From PSLL01 sp964389705 (GTDB lineage Bacteria > Desulfobacterota_D > UBA1144 > Nemesobacterales > CSP1-2), in contig CAYMEO010000001.1 in the NCBI GenBank assembly GCA_964389705.1, positions 24,394 to 88,393 on the forward strand: a stretch of 64,000 bases of DNA. The letters are read 5' to 3'. Made by a program: the position numbers and the translations under genes. This document shows positions 8,165-15,752 of this stretch, piece after piece; position 1 is the first letter of the stretch, and every line of letters begins with the position of its first letter. The notes under the pieces were generated by a model. The model ran no database searches. It saw only the letters and a program-made list of their open reading frames with translations, and was not told the origin of the DNA.

Positions 8165-9421
8165 ATGGACGATCTATTTAAGTCGCCTGCCTTTGAGAAT
8201 GCAGTTGCACAGTTTGAAAGGGCTTGCGAGAATCTTGCACTTGCCGATGACCTAAGAGAAAGGCTCAGGCTTCCTCAACGCACCTTAGTTGTAAATTTCC
8301 CGGTTAGAATGGATAACGGAAAGATTAAGGTTTTTACCGGTTACCGAATACAGCATAACCTGACGCTTGGGCCGTGCAAGGGCGGGGTTCGATACCACCC
8401 CGATGTTGATATGGGGGAGGTGGCCGCGCTTGCTATGGGAATGAGTTGGAAATGCGGCCTTGCAGAGCTCCCATTTGGCGGGGCAAAAGGGGGTGTAGCT
8501 GTCGACCCGGTAAAATTATCACTTGGCGAAGTCGAACGCCTTACGCGTAGGTACACGGCGGAGATTCTCCCAATAATCGGTCCTAATAAGGACATTCCCG
8601 CCCCTGATATGGGGACGAACCCACAGATCATGGCATGGATGATGGATACATACAGTATGACCGAAGGATACACGATCCCTGCAGTGGTTACAGGAAAACC
8701 GGTTCTCATAGGAGGCTCTTTAGGAAGAGAGGAGGCTACGGGCTTTGGAGTGGCATACATAGTTGAGGATGCACTGAGATACTTTGGAAAAACGCTTTCA
8801 GAGACGCGGGTTGCCATTCAGGGGTTCGGCAATGTGGGGACATACACGGCACTAAAACTCTCAGAGTTGGGTTGTCGGATCGTTGCCATAAGCGATATAT
8901 ATGGCGGTGTTTATAATCCCTCTGGTCTGCCGATTCCAAAACTAATTGAGATTTCGAGACAGAGAGGTAGGGTACAAGAGTTTAAAGAGGCTGATAAGAT
9001 AACCAACCTGGAACTCCTGACAATTGAATGTGACATTCTTATTCCCGCGGCGGTGGGAAGGGTAATTACAAAGGAAAACGCCTCGCAATTGAGGTGCAAG
9101 ATGGTTGTAGAGGCAGCAAACGGGCCTACGACAACGGATGCCGATGATATACTTGAAGAAAGGGGAATTCCGGTAGTTCCAGATATCCTTGCAAATGCCG
9201 GTGGGGTAATTGTTTCGTATTTTGAATGGGTTCAAGGCCTCCAGGAATACTACTGGTCAAAGGATATTGTCTTTGCAGAACTCCAGAAGCGCATGCACAA
9301 TGGATTTAGAAGGGTGTCTAATTATGCAAAGGAAAAATCGGTCTCACTGCGCACAGCGGCCTTAATGCTGGGTATAAACCAGGTCGCGCAGGCCAAGATA
9401 TTGCGGGGATTATATCCGTAA
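8165..9421 (+). CDS. gdhA: Glutamate dehydrogenase (Glu/Leu/Phe/Val family)
   Basis: A 418-residue enzyme for reversible oxidative deamination of glutamate to 2-oxoglutarate and ammonia, linking carbon and nitrogen metabolism in the cytoplasm. The substrate-binding domain shows GPCKGGVRYHP (residues 69-79) and ELPFGGAKGGV (101-111) with the conserved lysines, then IPAPDMGTN. The Rossmann domain shows IQGFGNVGTYTALKL with the G-x-G-x-x-G fold and the C-terminal ANAGGVIVSYFEW. The length of about 420 residues fits the small hexameric class shared with archaea and Gram-positives rather than the 450-residue E. coli type. The start is supported by AAAGAGGAG five bases upstream. Cofactor preference cannot be decided by eye. 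It stands alone, with 250 bases before it and a 100-base gap to the convergent LLM gene. Confidence 0.93.
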   Translation: MDDLFKSPAFENAVAQFERACENLALADDLRERLRLPQRTLVVNFPVRMDNGKIKVFTGYRIQHNLTLGPCKGGVRYHPDVDMGEVAALAMGMSWKCGLAELPFGGAKGGVAVDPVKLSLGEVERLTRRYTAEILPIIGPNKDIPAPDMGTNPQIMAWMMDTYSMTEGYTIPAVVTGKPVLIGGSLGREEATGFGVAYIVEDALRYFGKTLSETRVAIQGFGNVGTYTALKLSELGCRIVAISDIYGGVYNPSGLPIPKLIEISRQRGRVQEFKEADKITNLELLTIECDILIPAAVGRVITKENASQLRCKMVVEAANGPTTTDADDILEERGIPVVPDILANAGGVIVSYFEWVQGLQEYYWSKDIVFAELQKRMHNGFRRVSNYAKEKSVSLRTAALMLGINQVAQAKILRGLYP

Positions 9422-9522
9422 GAATTCCCAAAATATGTAGCTCCCATCGCTTTGATCCGAATCTGATTCAAAACCAGTTTGAATCCGCGGTAGGTTAGGA
9501 TAGACTTAGAGTTTAGTTGATC

Positions 9523-10371
9523 TCAGGGAATAAGAGCAGCATATTTGTCGAGTAATGGAAGTAAAGTCTCTTTACTGGCTGATGGTAATCCGAAGATCAC
9601 ACGCTCAACTCCCGCCTTCTCCAACTCATCAACCGTTCTCTGATCGGGATTAGTATCATAGAAGTAGTAAACGATGGAGACCGAGATTTGCTTAGGATCT
9701 CGCCCTGCAGCTTCTGCGCGCTGACGCAGTATCGTGATCTTTTCTGACAAGACAGAGGGCTCTATACCAGTAGGTATCCAGCCATCACAAAACTCGATAA
9801 TGCGATCAAAGGTTTTTGGCCCATCGCCTCCCATTAGGATAGGTGGGTGTGGCTTCTGTACAGGTTTGGGATACGACCAGATCTTATCGAAGTTGACGAA
9901 TTCTCCGTGAAATTCTGCCTCCTCCTTGGTCCAAATCTCTTTCATCGCTAAAATACGCTCGCGCAACACACGCCATCTTCTCTTGAAATCGGTGCCATGA
10001 TTTCCCATTTCTTCTGCGTTCCAGCCCCCACCAATACCGAATATAAAACGGCCTCCCGACAACTGGTCTAAGCTAGCGACCTCTTTCGCTGTAATGATCG
10101 GGTCACGCTCAATAACTAAGCATATTCCAGTTGCAATCCGTAGCCGAATTGTAACTGTAGCAGCCGCAGTGAGTGTAATGAAAGGGTCATAAGTGTGCCA
10201 GTATTCTTTGGGTAGTTCTTTTCCGCCAGGCCAGGGACTGCGGCGGCTCGCCGGGATATGGGTGTGTTCAGGTACCCATAGGGATTCAAAACCGCGCTCT
10301 TCGAGTGCGCGTGCCAGATCGGCAGGGTGCATGGCATATTCTGTTGCAAAGATTGAAGCTCCAAATAACAT
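9523..10371 (-). CDS. LLM-class F420-dependent oxidoreductase (luciferase-like)
   Basis: A 282-residue TIM-barrel protein of the bacterial luciferase-like family. The opening with ERGFESLWVPEHTHIP, the segment GKELPKEYWHTYDPF, then ATGICLVIERDPIITAKEVASLD and FIFGIGGGWNAEEM match the subfamily usually annotated as a probable F420-dependent enzyme (TIGR03619 type). Such proteins carry hydride between reduced deazaflavin F420, or sometimes FMN, and an unidentified substrate. The start is set by AAAGGAGGCAAAG upstream. Its presence suggests, but does not prove, that the host makes coenzyme F420; no F420 biosynthesis gene is in the window. It lies 93 bases from the moaCB gene on the same strand and could be read through from it. 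Confidence 0.85.
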   Translation of the reverse strand: MLFGASIFATEYAMHPADLARALEERGFESLWVPEHTHIPASRRSPWPGGKELPKEYWHTYDPFITLTAAATVTIRLRIATGICLVIERDPIITAKEVASLDQLSGGRFIFGIGGGWNAEEMGNHGTDFKRRWRVLRERILAMKEIWTKEEAEFHGEFVNFDKIWSYPKPVQKPHPPILMGGDGPKTFDRIIEFCDGWIPTGIEPSVLSEKITILRQRAEAAGRDPKQISVSIVYYFYDTNPDQRTVDELEKAGVERVIFGLPSASKETLLPLLDKYAALIP

Positions 10372-10464
10372 CTTTGCCTCCTTTTAAAGATCCGACCAAC
10401 CTCGATCCAGTCCCAAATTTCATCTTGGTTGAGTTGGTGTTCTCTCATACTATCTGGGTTCATT

Positions 10465-11379
10465 CTACTTCCTCTCATGCCCTCCACCTCTTAGAATATG
10501 GAACGCATGAAGCACCCAGGGAAATAGGGCATCCATTGATTCCGAAGCTCCCCTTGAGCTCCCAGGTAGGTTTATAATTATGGTCTTTCCCCTTACCCCT
10601 GCAGTCTCTCTTGATAACATTGCATAAGGGGTTCTTTGGAATCCATAGATCCTCGCAGCCTCAGGGATTCCAGGAACATCCCTTTGTATCACCGTTTTTG
10701 TGGCATCAACCGTTACGTCCCTTGGGTTGAGTCCAGTCCCTCCACTTGTCAGAATTAAATCCACTTTCTCCTCATCGGAGAGCCTTATAAGCTCCCTTTT
10801 TATCATGTCAAAGTCATCCGGAAGGATTCTGTACTCTACAACCTCAACAGGCTCTTTCTTGAGTTTTTCAACTATAATTTTTCCGGACTTATCCTCCTTT
10901 TTGCCCTGAGAGACCGTATCGGAAAGCACAAGGACCGCGGCCTTAAGAGGGGGCTTAAGATGCTGTTTCCACTCGCTCTTCCCGCCTCGTTTTTCAATGA
11001 GTTTCACTGAGGTAATCTCGAGTGAATCGTCAATCGGCTTTAGCATATCGTATATGGTTAGAGCCGCAATTGAGGCTGCGGTAAGGGCCTCCATCTCTAC
11101 ACCCGTTTTCCATATAGCCTTTGCCTGAGTTTTAATTACAATCTTTTCTCCGAACTCAAAATCTACAGAGATCCAGTCTAGTGGAACCTGATGGCAAAAT
11201 GGAATGAGTTCAGAGGTCTTCTTGGCCCCCAGAATTCCCGCCGCACGCGCCATCTCAATTACATCTCCTTTTGGCACATCCCCACTTTTAACCATATCAA
11301 TCGTCTCTGGCCTTGCTCGGACGGTAGCCTCAGCGGTAGCCTCTCTGAGGGTATCTAATTTTTCGCTTACATCTATCAT
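10465..11379 (-). CDS. moaCB: MoaC-MoaB fusion for molybdenum cofactor synthesis
   Basis: A 304-residue two-domain protein. Residues 1-145 are MoaC, cyclic pyranopterin monophosphate synthase, with PFCHQVPLDWISVDFEF and GVEMEALTAASIAALTIYD. Residues 148-304 are MoaB/MogA, the molybdopterin adenylyltransferase fold, with LTSGGTGLNPRDVTVDAT and INLPGSSRGASESMDAL. The order MoaC then MoaB in one chain joins an early and a late step of molybdenum cofactor synthesis. It is divergent from cytochrome b, an MsrP-like molybdoenzyme, MsrAB and moaA, so MoaA, which makes the MoaC substrate, is encoded only 3 kb away. No strong ribosome binding site precedes the ATG. Confidence 0.93.
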   Translation of the reverse strand: MIDVSEKLDTLREATAEATVRARPETIDMVKSGDVPKGDVIEMARAAGILGAKKTSELIPFCHQVPLDWISVDFEFGEKIVIKTQAKAIWKTGVEMEALTAASIAALTIYDMLKPIDDSLEITSVKLIEKRGGKSEWKQHLKPPLKAAVLVLSDTVSQGKKEDKSGKIIVEKLKKEPVEVVEYRILPDDFDMIKRELIRLSDEEKVDLILTSGGTGLNPRDVTVDATKTVIQRDVPGIPEAARIYGFQRTPYAMLSRETAGVRGKTIIINLPGSSRGASESMDALFPWVLHAFHILRGGGHERK

Positions 11380-11579
11380 GGTTTTATTCCATCAATGATT
11401 TATGGTATTGTGCTTTTATTCTATTGCCCATCTATAAATACATTACAGTTTACAGAATTTAGACTAAAAAACTACATTCGAAAGAACCTTGCTTATCATA
11501 CATTCATCTAATAGATAAGAAATGGTTGACATCTCTAAGCACATTTAATCTGGAGGTGTGAGGTATAGCGTATAATTAA

Positions 11580-11631
11580 GTAGTAGAGCTTCTGTTTGTG
11601 ATGGGAGTTACAAGTGCCCTTATTATACTGG
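11580..11631 (+). repeat. Inverted near-identical copy of the 5' end of the fimT-like pilin gene
   Basis: These 52 bases match the reverse complement of 19673-19724 at 51 of 52 positions. The segment encodes VVELLFVMGVTSALIIL, part of the prepilin N-terminal helix, and here it sits in frame with, and just upstream of, the cytochrome b gene. A TAA at 11577-11579 closes the frame directly before it, and there is no type III prepilin cleavage site. It is therefore a pilin gene fragment, not a pilin. Its partner copy lies within the intact pilin gene 8 kb away in opposite orientation. Confidence 0.85.
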
Positions 11632-11654
11632 TTAGAGGGAGAAGCGGAGTCAGA

Positions 11655-12545
11655 ATGAAGACTAAGGATCAAGAGAACAACGATAGAGAAGAAAATAAGG
11701 AAAAGGCTATCATAGAAGAGAAGCAGCCCCATATCGTCGAGTTTAGTTATACAGATAAGACCGCCATCGAGCCTGGGACATATCTTGATAGCGGCGGGGC
11801 CCTAATACCTCAGAATCTAATCTCCCGACGACACCATTGGGTTGTCCGTCTTACGCACTGGGTCAACGTGTTGGCGCTTACCATAATGGTGACAAGCGGA
11901 CTGAGGATATTCAATGCCTATCCTATGTTTGCCCGTAGGGGAGATACATTCTGCTGTTATCCGTTTGAGGGGATTCGAATTCCGGAGTGGCTCACATTTG
12001 GCGGATGGCTGGCAGGGGCACGTAATTGGCACTTCGCTATGATGTGGCTCTTGGTACTAAACGGGCTGGTGTATCTGGGGTTTATATACATCCACGGTGA
12101 GTGGCGAGAGTTGGTGCCACGGCGCGGAGACCATCGCGACGCCTGGGAGATGTTCAAGTTCTACATGTTTGTGCGAAAAGAGCACCCAAAACAGAGAAAG
12201 CATAACACACTCCAGAGGCTTACATACTTCGCAATGCCGCTTATCGGTATTGTCGCGGTGCTCACGGGGGTCGCAATCTGGAAGCCGGTGCAGCTTGGAT
12301 TTCTCACGAATCTGTTCGGGGGCTATGTATGGGCGCGATACTGGCACTTTATGTCAATGGTCGCGCTGGTGGCATTATCCATTGTGCACATATTTATGGT
12401 CTTCGCGGTTGATCCCTACTCCCTACCTTCTATAATTACCGGCCGTTATAATGAGAGGTACGCGCCTGAGAGACGTAATGCACGGCCTTTTTATAACCTG
12501 TTGCCAGTCCGGGGGTCTGCTATTGCCGGGGAGAAAGAAAAATGA
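11655..12545 (+). CDS. Cytochrome b561-type di-haem membrane subunit
   Basis: An integral membrane electron carrier of about 297 residues in the Ni/Fe-hydrogenase b-type cytochrome class. A charged cytoplasmic N-terminus rich in Lys and Glu is followed by four membrane helices. Candidate haem ligands are in RLTHWVNVLALTIMVTSGL, NWHFAMMWLL, YWHFMSMVAL and IVHIFMVF. I prefer the ATG at 11655, preceded by GGGAGAAGCGGAG. The frame extends back to a GTG at 11598, but those extra residues are the duplicated pilin fragment. The stop overlaps the start of the molybdoenzyme gene by 4 bases (ATGA), so the two are coupled: this protein probably passes quinol electrons to the periplasmic molybdoenzyme, a role like that of MsrQ, though it is not an MsrQ homologue by sequence. 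Confidence 0.88.
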   Translation: MKTKDQENNDREENKEKAIIEEKQPHIVEFSYTDKTAIEPGTYLDSGGALIPQNLISRRHHWVVRLTHWVNVLALTIMVTSGLRIFNAYPMFARRGDTFCCYPFEGIRIPEWLTFGGWLAGARNWHFAMMWLLVLNGLVYLGFIYIHGEWRELVPRRGDHRDAWEMFKFYMFVRKEHPKQRKHNTLQRLTYFAMPLIGIVAVLTGVAIWKPVQLGFLTNLFGGYVWARYWHFMSMVALVALSIVHIFMVFAVDPYSLPSIITGRYNERYAPERRNARPFYNLLPVRGSAIAGEKEK

Positions 12546-13249
12546 AGATAGACCGCCGGAAATTCCTATATCTCAGCGGGGCATCAATATCAGCCGTGCT
12601 CCTTTCTGCATGCGACTCGGAGGGACCGGATTTTACACGTGGGCTCCTTCGCTTTGCGCAAAGGCAGAACGAGAAGGTAGAGCGCGCCCTGTTTCGCTAT
12701 AGGGCTATTGATATAGGGAAAGGACACCTGGCTGGAGATGCACTTCCCCAGTACTACATATCGGATACAGTTCCCATATGGGATGAATCTGTATTTGGCA
12801 AGTGGTCACTAGAGATTACCGGCTCTGTCCACCGGACGCTGCGTCTGACACTGGAGGATTTAATGAAGCTTCCAAGCATTACTCATCGGGTAAATCATTA
12901 CTGCGTTGAAGGATGGACAGCGGTAACCGAGTGGACTGGGGTGCGGGTCAGCTATTTGGCTAAGATGGCCGGTGTTCAATCCGATGCGGAGTACGTAGAC
13001 TTTAAATCATTCGATAGCGGCTATCATGAGAGTTGGGACATAGAAAGCGCAATGCACCCACAGACTCTTGTGGTCTACGGGCATGAAGGAAGGCTTCTTG
13101 AGCCAGGCTACGGAGCACCAGCGCGTCTTCACTCACCAATAAAGCTGGGATATAAGAGCACTAAGTATCTCACACAAATCGTGTTTTTGCCATATAGAAC
13201 TGGTGGATATTGGAGCGATCAAGGCTATGATTGGTATGCGGGAACATGA
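12542..13249 (+). CDS. Molybdopterin-dependent oxidoreductase, MsrP (YedY)-like
   Basis: A 235-residue protein of the sulfite oxidase/YedY molybdopterin family. The N-terminus MKIDRRKFLYLSGASI is a twin-arginine export signal and is followed by LLSACDSEG, which could be a lipobox, so export in folded form to the periplasm is likely. The catalytic domain has the expected single molybdenum-binding cysteine in HRVNHYCVEGWTAVTEW and later LHSPIKLGYKSTKYL. The best-studied relative, MsrP, repairs oxidised methionine in periplasmic proteins using electrons from a b-type membrane partner. Here the b-type partner precedes it with a 4-base overlap and an MsrA-MsrB fusion follows with another 4-base overlap, which strongly suggests a methionine sulfoxide role. 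Sulfite or nitrate-related activity remains possible. Confidence 0.88.
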   Translation: MKIDRRKFLYLSGASISAVLLSACDSEGPDFTRGLLRFAQRQNEKVERALFRYRAIDIGKGHLAGDALPQYYISDTVPIWDESVFGKWSLEITGSVHRTLRLTLEDLMKLPSITHRVNHYCVEGWTAVTEWTGVRVSYLAKMAGVQSDAEYVDFKSFDSGYHESWDIESAMHPQTLVVYGHEGRLLEPGYGAPARLHSPIKLGYKSTKYLTQIVFLPYRTGGYWSDQGYDWYAGT

Positions 13250-14379
13250 TAGTAAAACAGCAGAGATTCCCTTATATAATGTGTTTTATGGGAGTGTATG
13301 AATATGCCGGCAATTTTCAAGGTTTTATTTTTACAGTTATCCTATTATTTATGACAATGCAATCTAGCTCATATTCGGATACAAGGCTCGAAAAAGCCAC
13401 ATTTGCTGGGGGATGCTTCTGGTGTATGGTATCGCCTTTTGAAAAACTAGAGGGCGTCGTTGAGGTAATAGCGGGTTATACAGGAGGGCATAAAAAGAAC
13501 CCGACTTATGAAGAGGTCTCAGCCGGAGGAACGGGGCACGTAGAGGCCGTTGAGGTCACTTATGATCCGTCTAAGATAACCTATTTACAGCTTCTTGAGG
13601 TATTCTGGAGGCAAATAGACCCGACCGATTCGGGCGGTCAATTCGTTGATAGGGGCGCGCAGTACAGAAGCATTATTTTTTATCACAATGATGAACAAAA
13701 AGCCCTGGCGGAGAGATCGAAAGAGGTGCTGGATAGATCGGGGATATATAAAAAGCCAATTGTTACGGAAATCGTTCCGGCTTCTGAATTTTATAAAGCG
13801 GAGGAATATCACCAGGATTTTTATAGGAAAAATCCTATAAGATACAAATATTACAGATACTTTTCGGGCCGTGATCAATACATTAAAAAGATATGGGGTG
13901 ATGATATGGGAAATAAATATCCTCAAGACAGTAATGAGGCATATAAAAAACCGACTAAAGAGGAGCTCAGAAAGAGATTAACTCCATTGCAATATGCAGT
14001 TACACAGGAAGGGGGTACAGAGAGGCCATTTAACAATGAGTATTGGGACAATCACAGGGATGGAATATATGTTGATATAGTTTCAGGAGAGCCTCTTTTT
14101 AGCTCCCTTGATAAGTTTGATTCCGGAACCGGATGGCCGAGTTTTACGAAACCCCTTGAGCCAGAAAACATAGTAGAAAAGATAGATAAGAGCTTCTTTA
14201 TGACAAGAACGGAGGTTAGGAGTAAACACGGAGATTCTCATCTCGGTCATGTCTTTGATGATGGACCCAAACCGACCGGGCTTCGATATTGTATAAACTC
14301 CGCTGCCCTTCGTTTTATTCCAAAAGAGGATTTAGAAAAAGAGGGATACGGCAAGTATAAGAAGCTCTTTGAGAAATAA
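13246..14379 (+). CDS. msrAB: Exported MsrA-MsrB methionine sulfoxide reductase fusion
   Basis: About 377 residues that repair both S- and R-methionine sulfoxide. A hydrophobic N-terminal helix (around residues 25-40) suggests a signal anchor or uncleaved signal, putting the enzyme outside the cytoplasm. MsrA has the catalytic GGCFWCMVSPFEKL (Cys57 and Cys60) and AGYTGGHKKNPTYEEVSAG. MsrB has GTGWPSF, RSKHGDSHLGHVFDDG and catalytic Cys in LRYCINSAALRF. The usual zinc Cys-x-x-Cys pairs of MsrB are replaced (GIYVDIVSGEPLF), so it is the zinc-free type. I chose the ATG at 13246 because it overlaps the molybdoenzyme stop as ATGA, as at the preceding junction. Together with the two genes before it this is a periplasmic methionine repair operon. 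Confidence 0.92.
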   Translation: MIVKQQRFPYIMCFMGVYEYAGNFQGFIFTVILLFMTMQSSSYSDTRLEKATFAGGCFWCMVSPFEKLEGVVEVIAGYTGGHKKNPTYEEVSAGGTGHVEAVEVTYDPSKITYLQLLEVFWRQIDPTDSGGQFVDRGAQYRSIIFYHNDEQKALAERSKEVLDRSGIYKKPIVTEIVPASEFYKAEEYHQDFYRKNPIRYKYYRYFSGRDQYIKKIWGDDMGNKYPQDSNEAYKKPTKEELRKRLTPLQYAVTQEGGTERPFNNEYWDNHRDGIYVDIVSGEPLFSSLDKFDSGTGWPSFTKPLEPENIVEKIDKSFFMTRTEVRSKHGDSHLGHVFDDGPKPTGLRYCINSAALRFIPKEDLEKEGYGKYKKLFEK

Positions 14380-14408
14380 CAAAATATATATACCCAACGA
14401 GAGCCTAT

Positions 14409-15395
14409 ATGAACCACTTAGTGGATAAATTCGGAAGGACGGTTACAAAACTCAGGGTCTCTGTAACAGACAGATGCAATATGCGGTGCCTCTACTGTAT
14501 GCCCGAAGAGGGTCTTAAGTGGACACCAAGAGAAGAGGTTTTGACATTTGAGGAGATTACGCGTGTCGTGAGATTATCCTCAGAACTGGGAGTAAGGAAA
14601 ATCCGCATTACAGGGGGAGAGCCGCTTCTGAGAGAAGGTGTGGAAGAGCTGATCTATATCCTCTCCCAGGTGCCGGGGATTCAATCCGTCTCAATGACTA
14701 CAAATGGGTATTTCTTAAGGGAAAGAGCCGAAGCCCTGGCTCAAGCGGGGCTTCGCGGGATAAATATCAGCCTTGATTCCCTGAGGCCTGAGAAATTTAA
14801 GAAGATAATAAGGCGCAATTACTTCGACCGTGTCATTGAGGGAATTGATGCAGCAGAGCGTGCAGGCCTCTATCCGATAAAGATAAATGCAGTTGTTATA
14901 AGGGGCTATAACGATGATGAAATAGAGGACTTTGCTCGGCTCTCCCTTACGAGGCCTTATAAGATCAGATTTATAGAGTTTATGCCCATTGATGGCCGAG
15001 GGATGTGGAAGAGGGATTTGGTTGTAACAAAGGCCGAGATTCTCGAAAGGGTAAATCGCGTCTCTGAGATAGTTGAGGTTGTAAACGGCGACGGAGGCCC
15101 TGCAAGAAATTACAGGTTTAAGAACGGCAATGGAGAAATAGGGGTTATAGCCTCTGTGTCTCAGCCGTTTTGCGGCAGTTGTAATAGAATCAGGCTTACG
15201 GCTGACGGAAAGATTATGACATGCCTCTTTGCGCTTGATGAGCATGATGTCAAAGGGCTTCTAAGGGGCAATGGCACGGATGATGAGATTAAGGATTTTT
15301 TGATAAAGGCTGTAGGCACAAAATGGGCTGGGCATCTTATAAACCGTCCGGGTTTTATCAAACCTAAGAGGCCAATGTCTGCCATCGGAGGGTAG
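14409..15395 (+). CDS. moaA: GTP 3',8-cyclase MoaA
   Basis: A 328-residue radical SAM enzyme that converts GTP to the 3',8-cyclo intermediate in the first step of molybdenum cofactor synthesis. The SAM cluster motif CNMRCLYC is at residues 23-30, and the C-terminal second cluster motif CGSCNRIRLTADGKIMTC is at about 256-273. The protein ends in SAIGG; the terminal Gly-Gly is essential in studied MoaA enzymes and is intact. TGGEPLLR and NISLDSL are typical. It follows msrAB by 29 bases on the same strand, so the molybdoenzyme operon also carries its cofactor enzyme, and MoaC-MoaB is encoded divergently nearby. Confidence 0.96.
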   Translation: MNHLVDKFGRTVTKLRVSVTDRCNMRCLYCMPEEGLKWTPREEVLTFEEITRVVRLSSELGVRKIRITGGEPLLREGVEELIYILSQVPGIQSVSMTTNGYFLRERAEALAQAGLRGINISLDSLRPEKFKKIIRRNYFDRVIEGIDAAERAGLYPIKINAVVIRGYNDDEIEDFARLSLTRPYKIRFIEFMPIDGRGMWKRDLVVTKAEILERVNRVSEIVEVVNGDGGPARNYRFKNGNGEIGVIASVSQPFCGSCNRIRLTADGKIMTCLFALDEHDVKGLLRGNGTDDEIKDFLIKAVGTKWAGHLINRPGFIKPKRPMSAIGG

Positions 15396-15752
15396 GGAAC
15401 TAGTGTCAATTATATAAGCTCCTCGAAATTAGTTTGAGCTATTAGTTAAGAGAAATTTAACAGTCCTTTCATATCAGATTAATCTTCTCTATCTAAGCTC
15501 TAATAAAGAGTTCGTATTTTGATTTTACCTTAGTGTTTTGGTATATTTATTGATATAGTTTGAAATATTAGGAAAAGTTGCCAATTTGAGCTAAAAGCTG
15601 AGTGATTGCAATAGGAAAGATTAGTTTATATAATATCCAATCTATAAATCGAGGATTGAGATTCCGCTCAGACTTTTTTCCCTTTTATAGAAATCCAGAA
15701 ATACAAAAATCTGTTTTCAATACCAAAATACAGGAGGAACTATAGAAAAAAT
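15396..15752 (+). promoter_or_regulatory. phoH upstream region with a long leader
   Basis: These 357 bases between moaA and phoH hold no open frame of note. They contain the Pho-type promoter at 15446-15495, about 250 bases upstream of the phoH ATG. The leader that would result is AT-rich with scattered short inverted repeats. The phoH ribosome binding site AGGAGGAAC lies about 15 bases before the ATG, a longer spacing than usual, with no other in-frame start codon nearer. A small GAGCTTTTAGCTC-like fold near 15590 was noted but is weak. Confidence 0.5.
15446..15495 (+). promoter_or_regulatory. Pho-type box and promoter, site 1 (phoH)
   Basis: Direct repeats TTAAG (15446), TTAAC (15457) and TTCAT (15468) start exactly 11 bases apart. 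Seventeen bases after TTCAT comes TATCTA (15490-15495) as a -10, followed by AGC. The arrangement is the same as at the sites around phoBR, 40 kb away. An 11-bp repeat period is that of PhoB-binding sites. Confidence 0.7.

Noticed and set aside
11526..11576. TTGACA at 11526 and TATAAT at 11571 as a cytochrome b promoter
   Set aside because: Spacing is 39 bases, far beyond the usable range; neither element has a partner at the right distance.
13231..13245. Earlier start of msrAB at 13231
   Set aside because: The ATG at 13246 overlaps the preceding stop as ATGA, the same arrangement as the junction before it.
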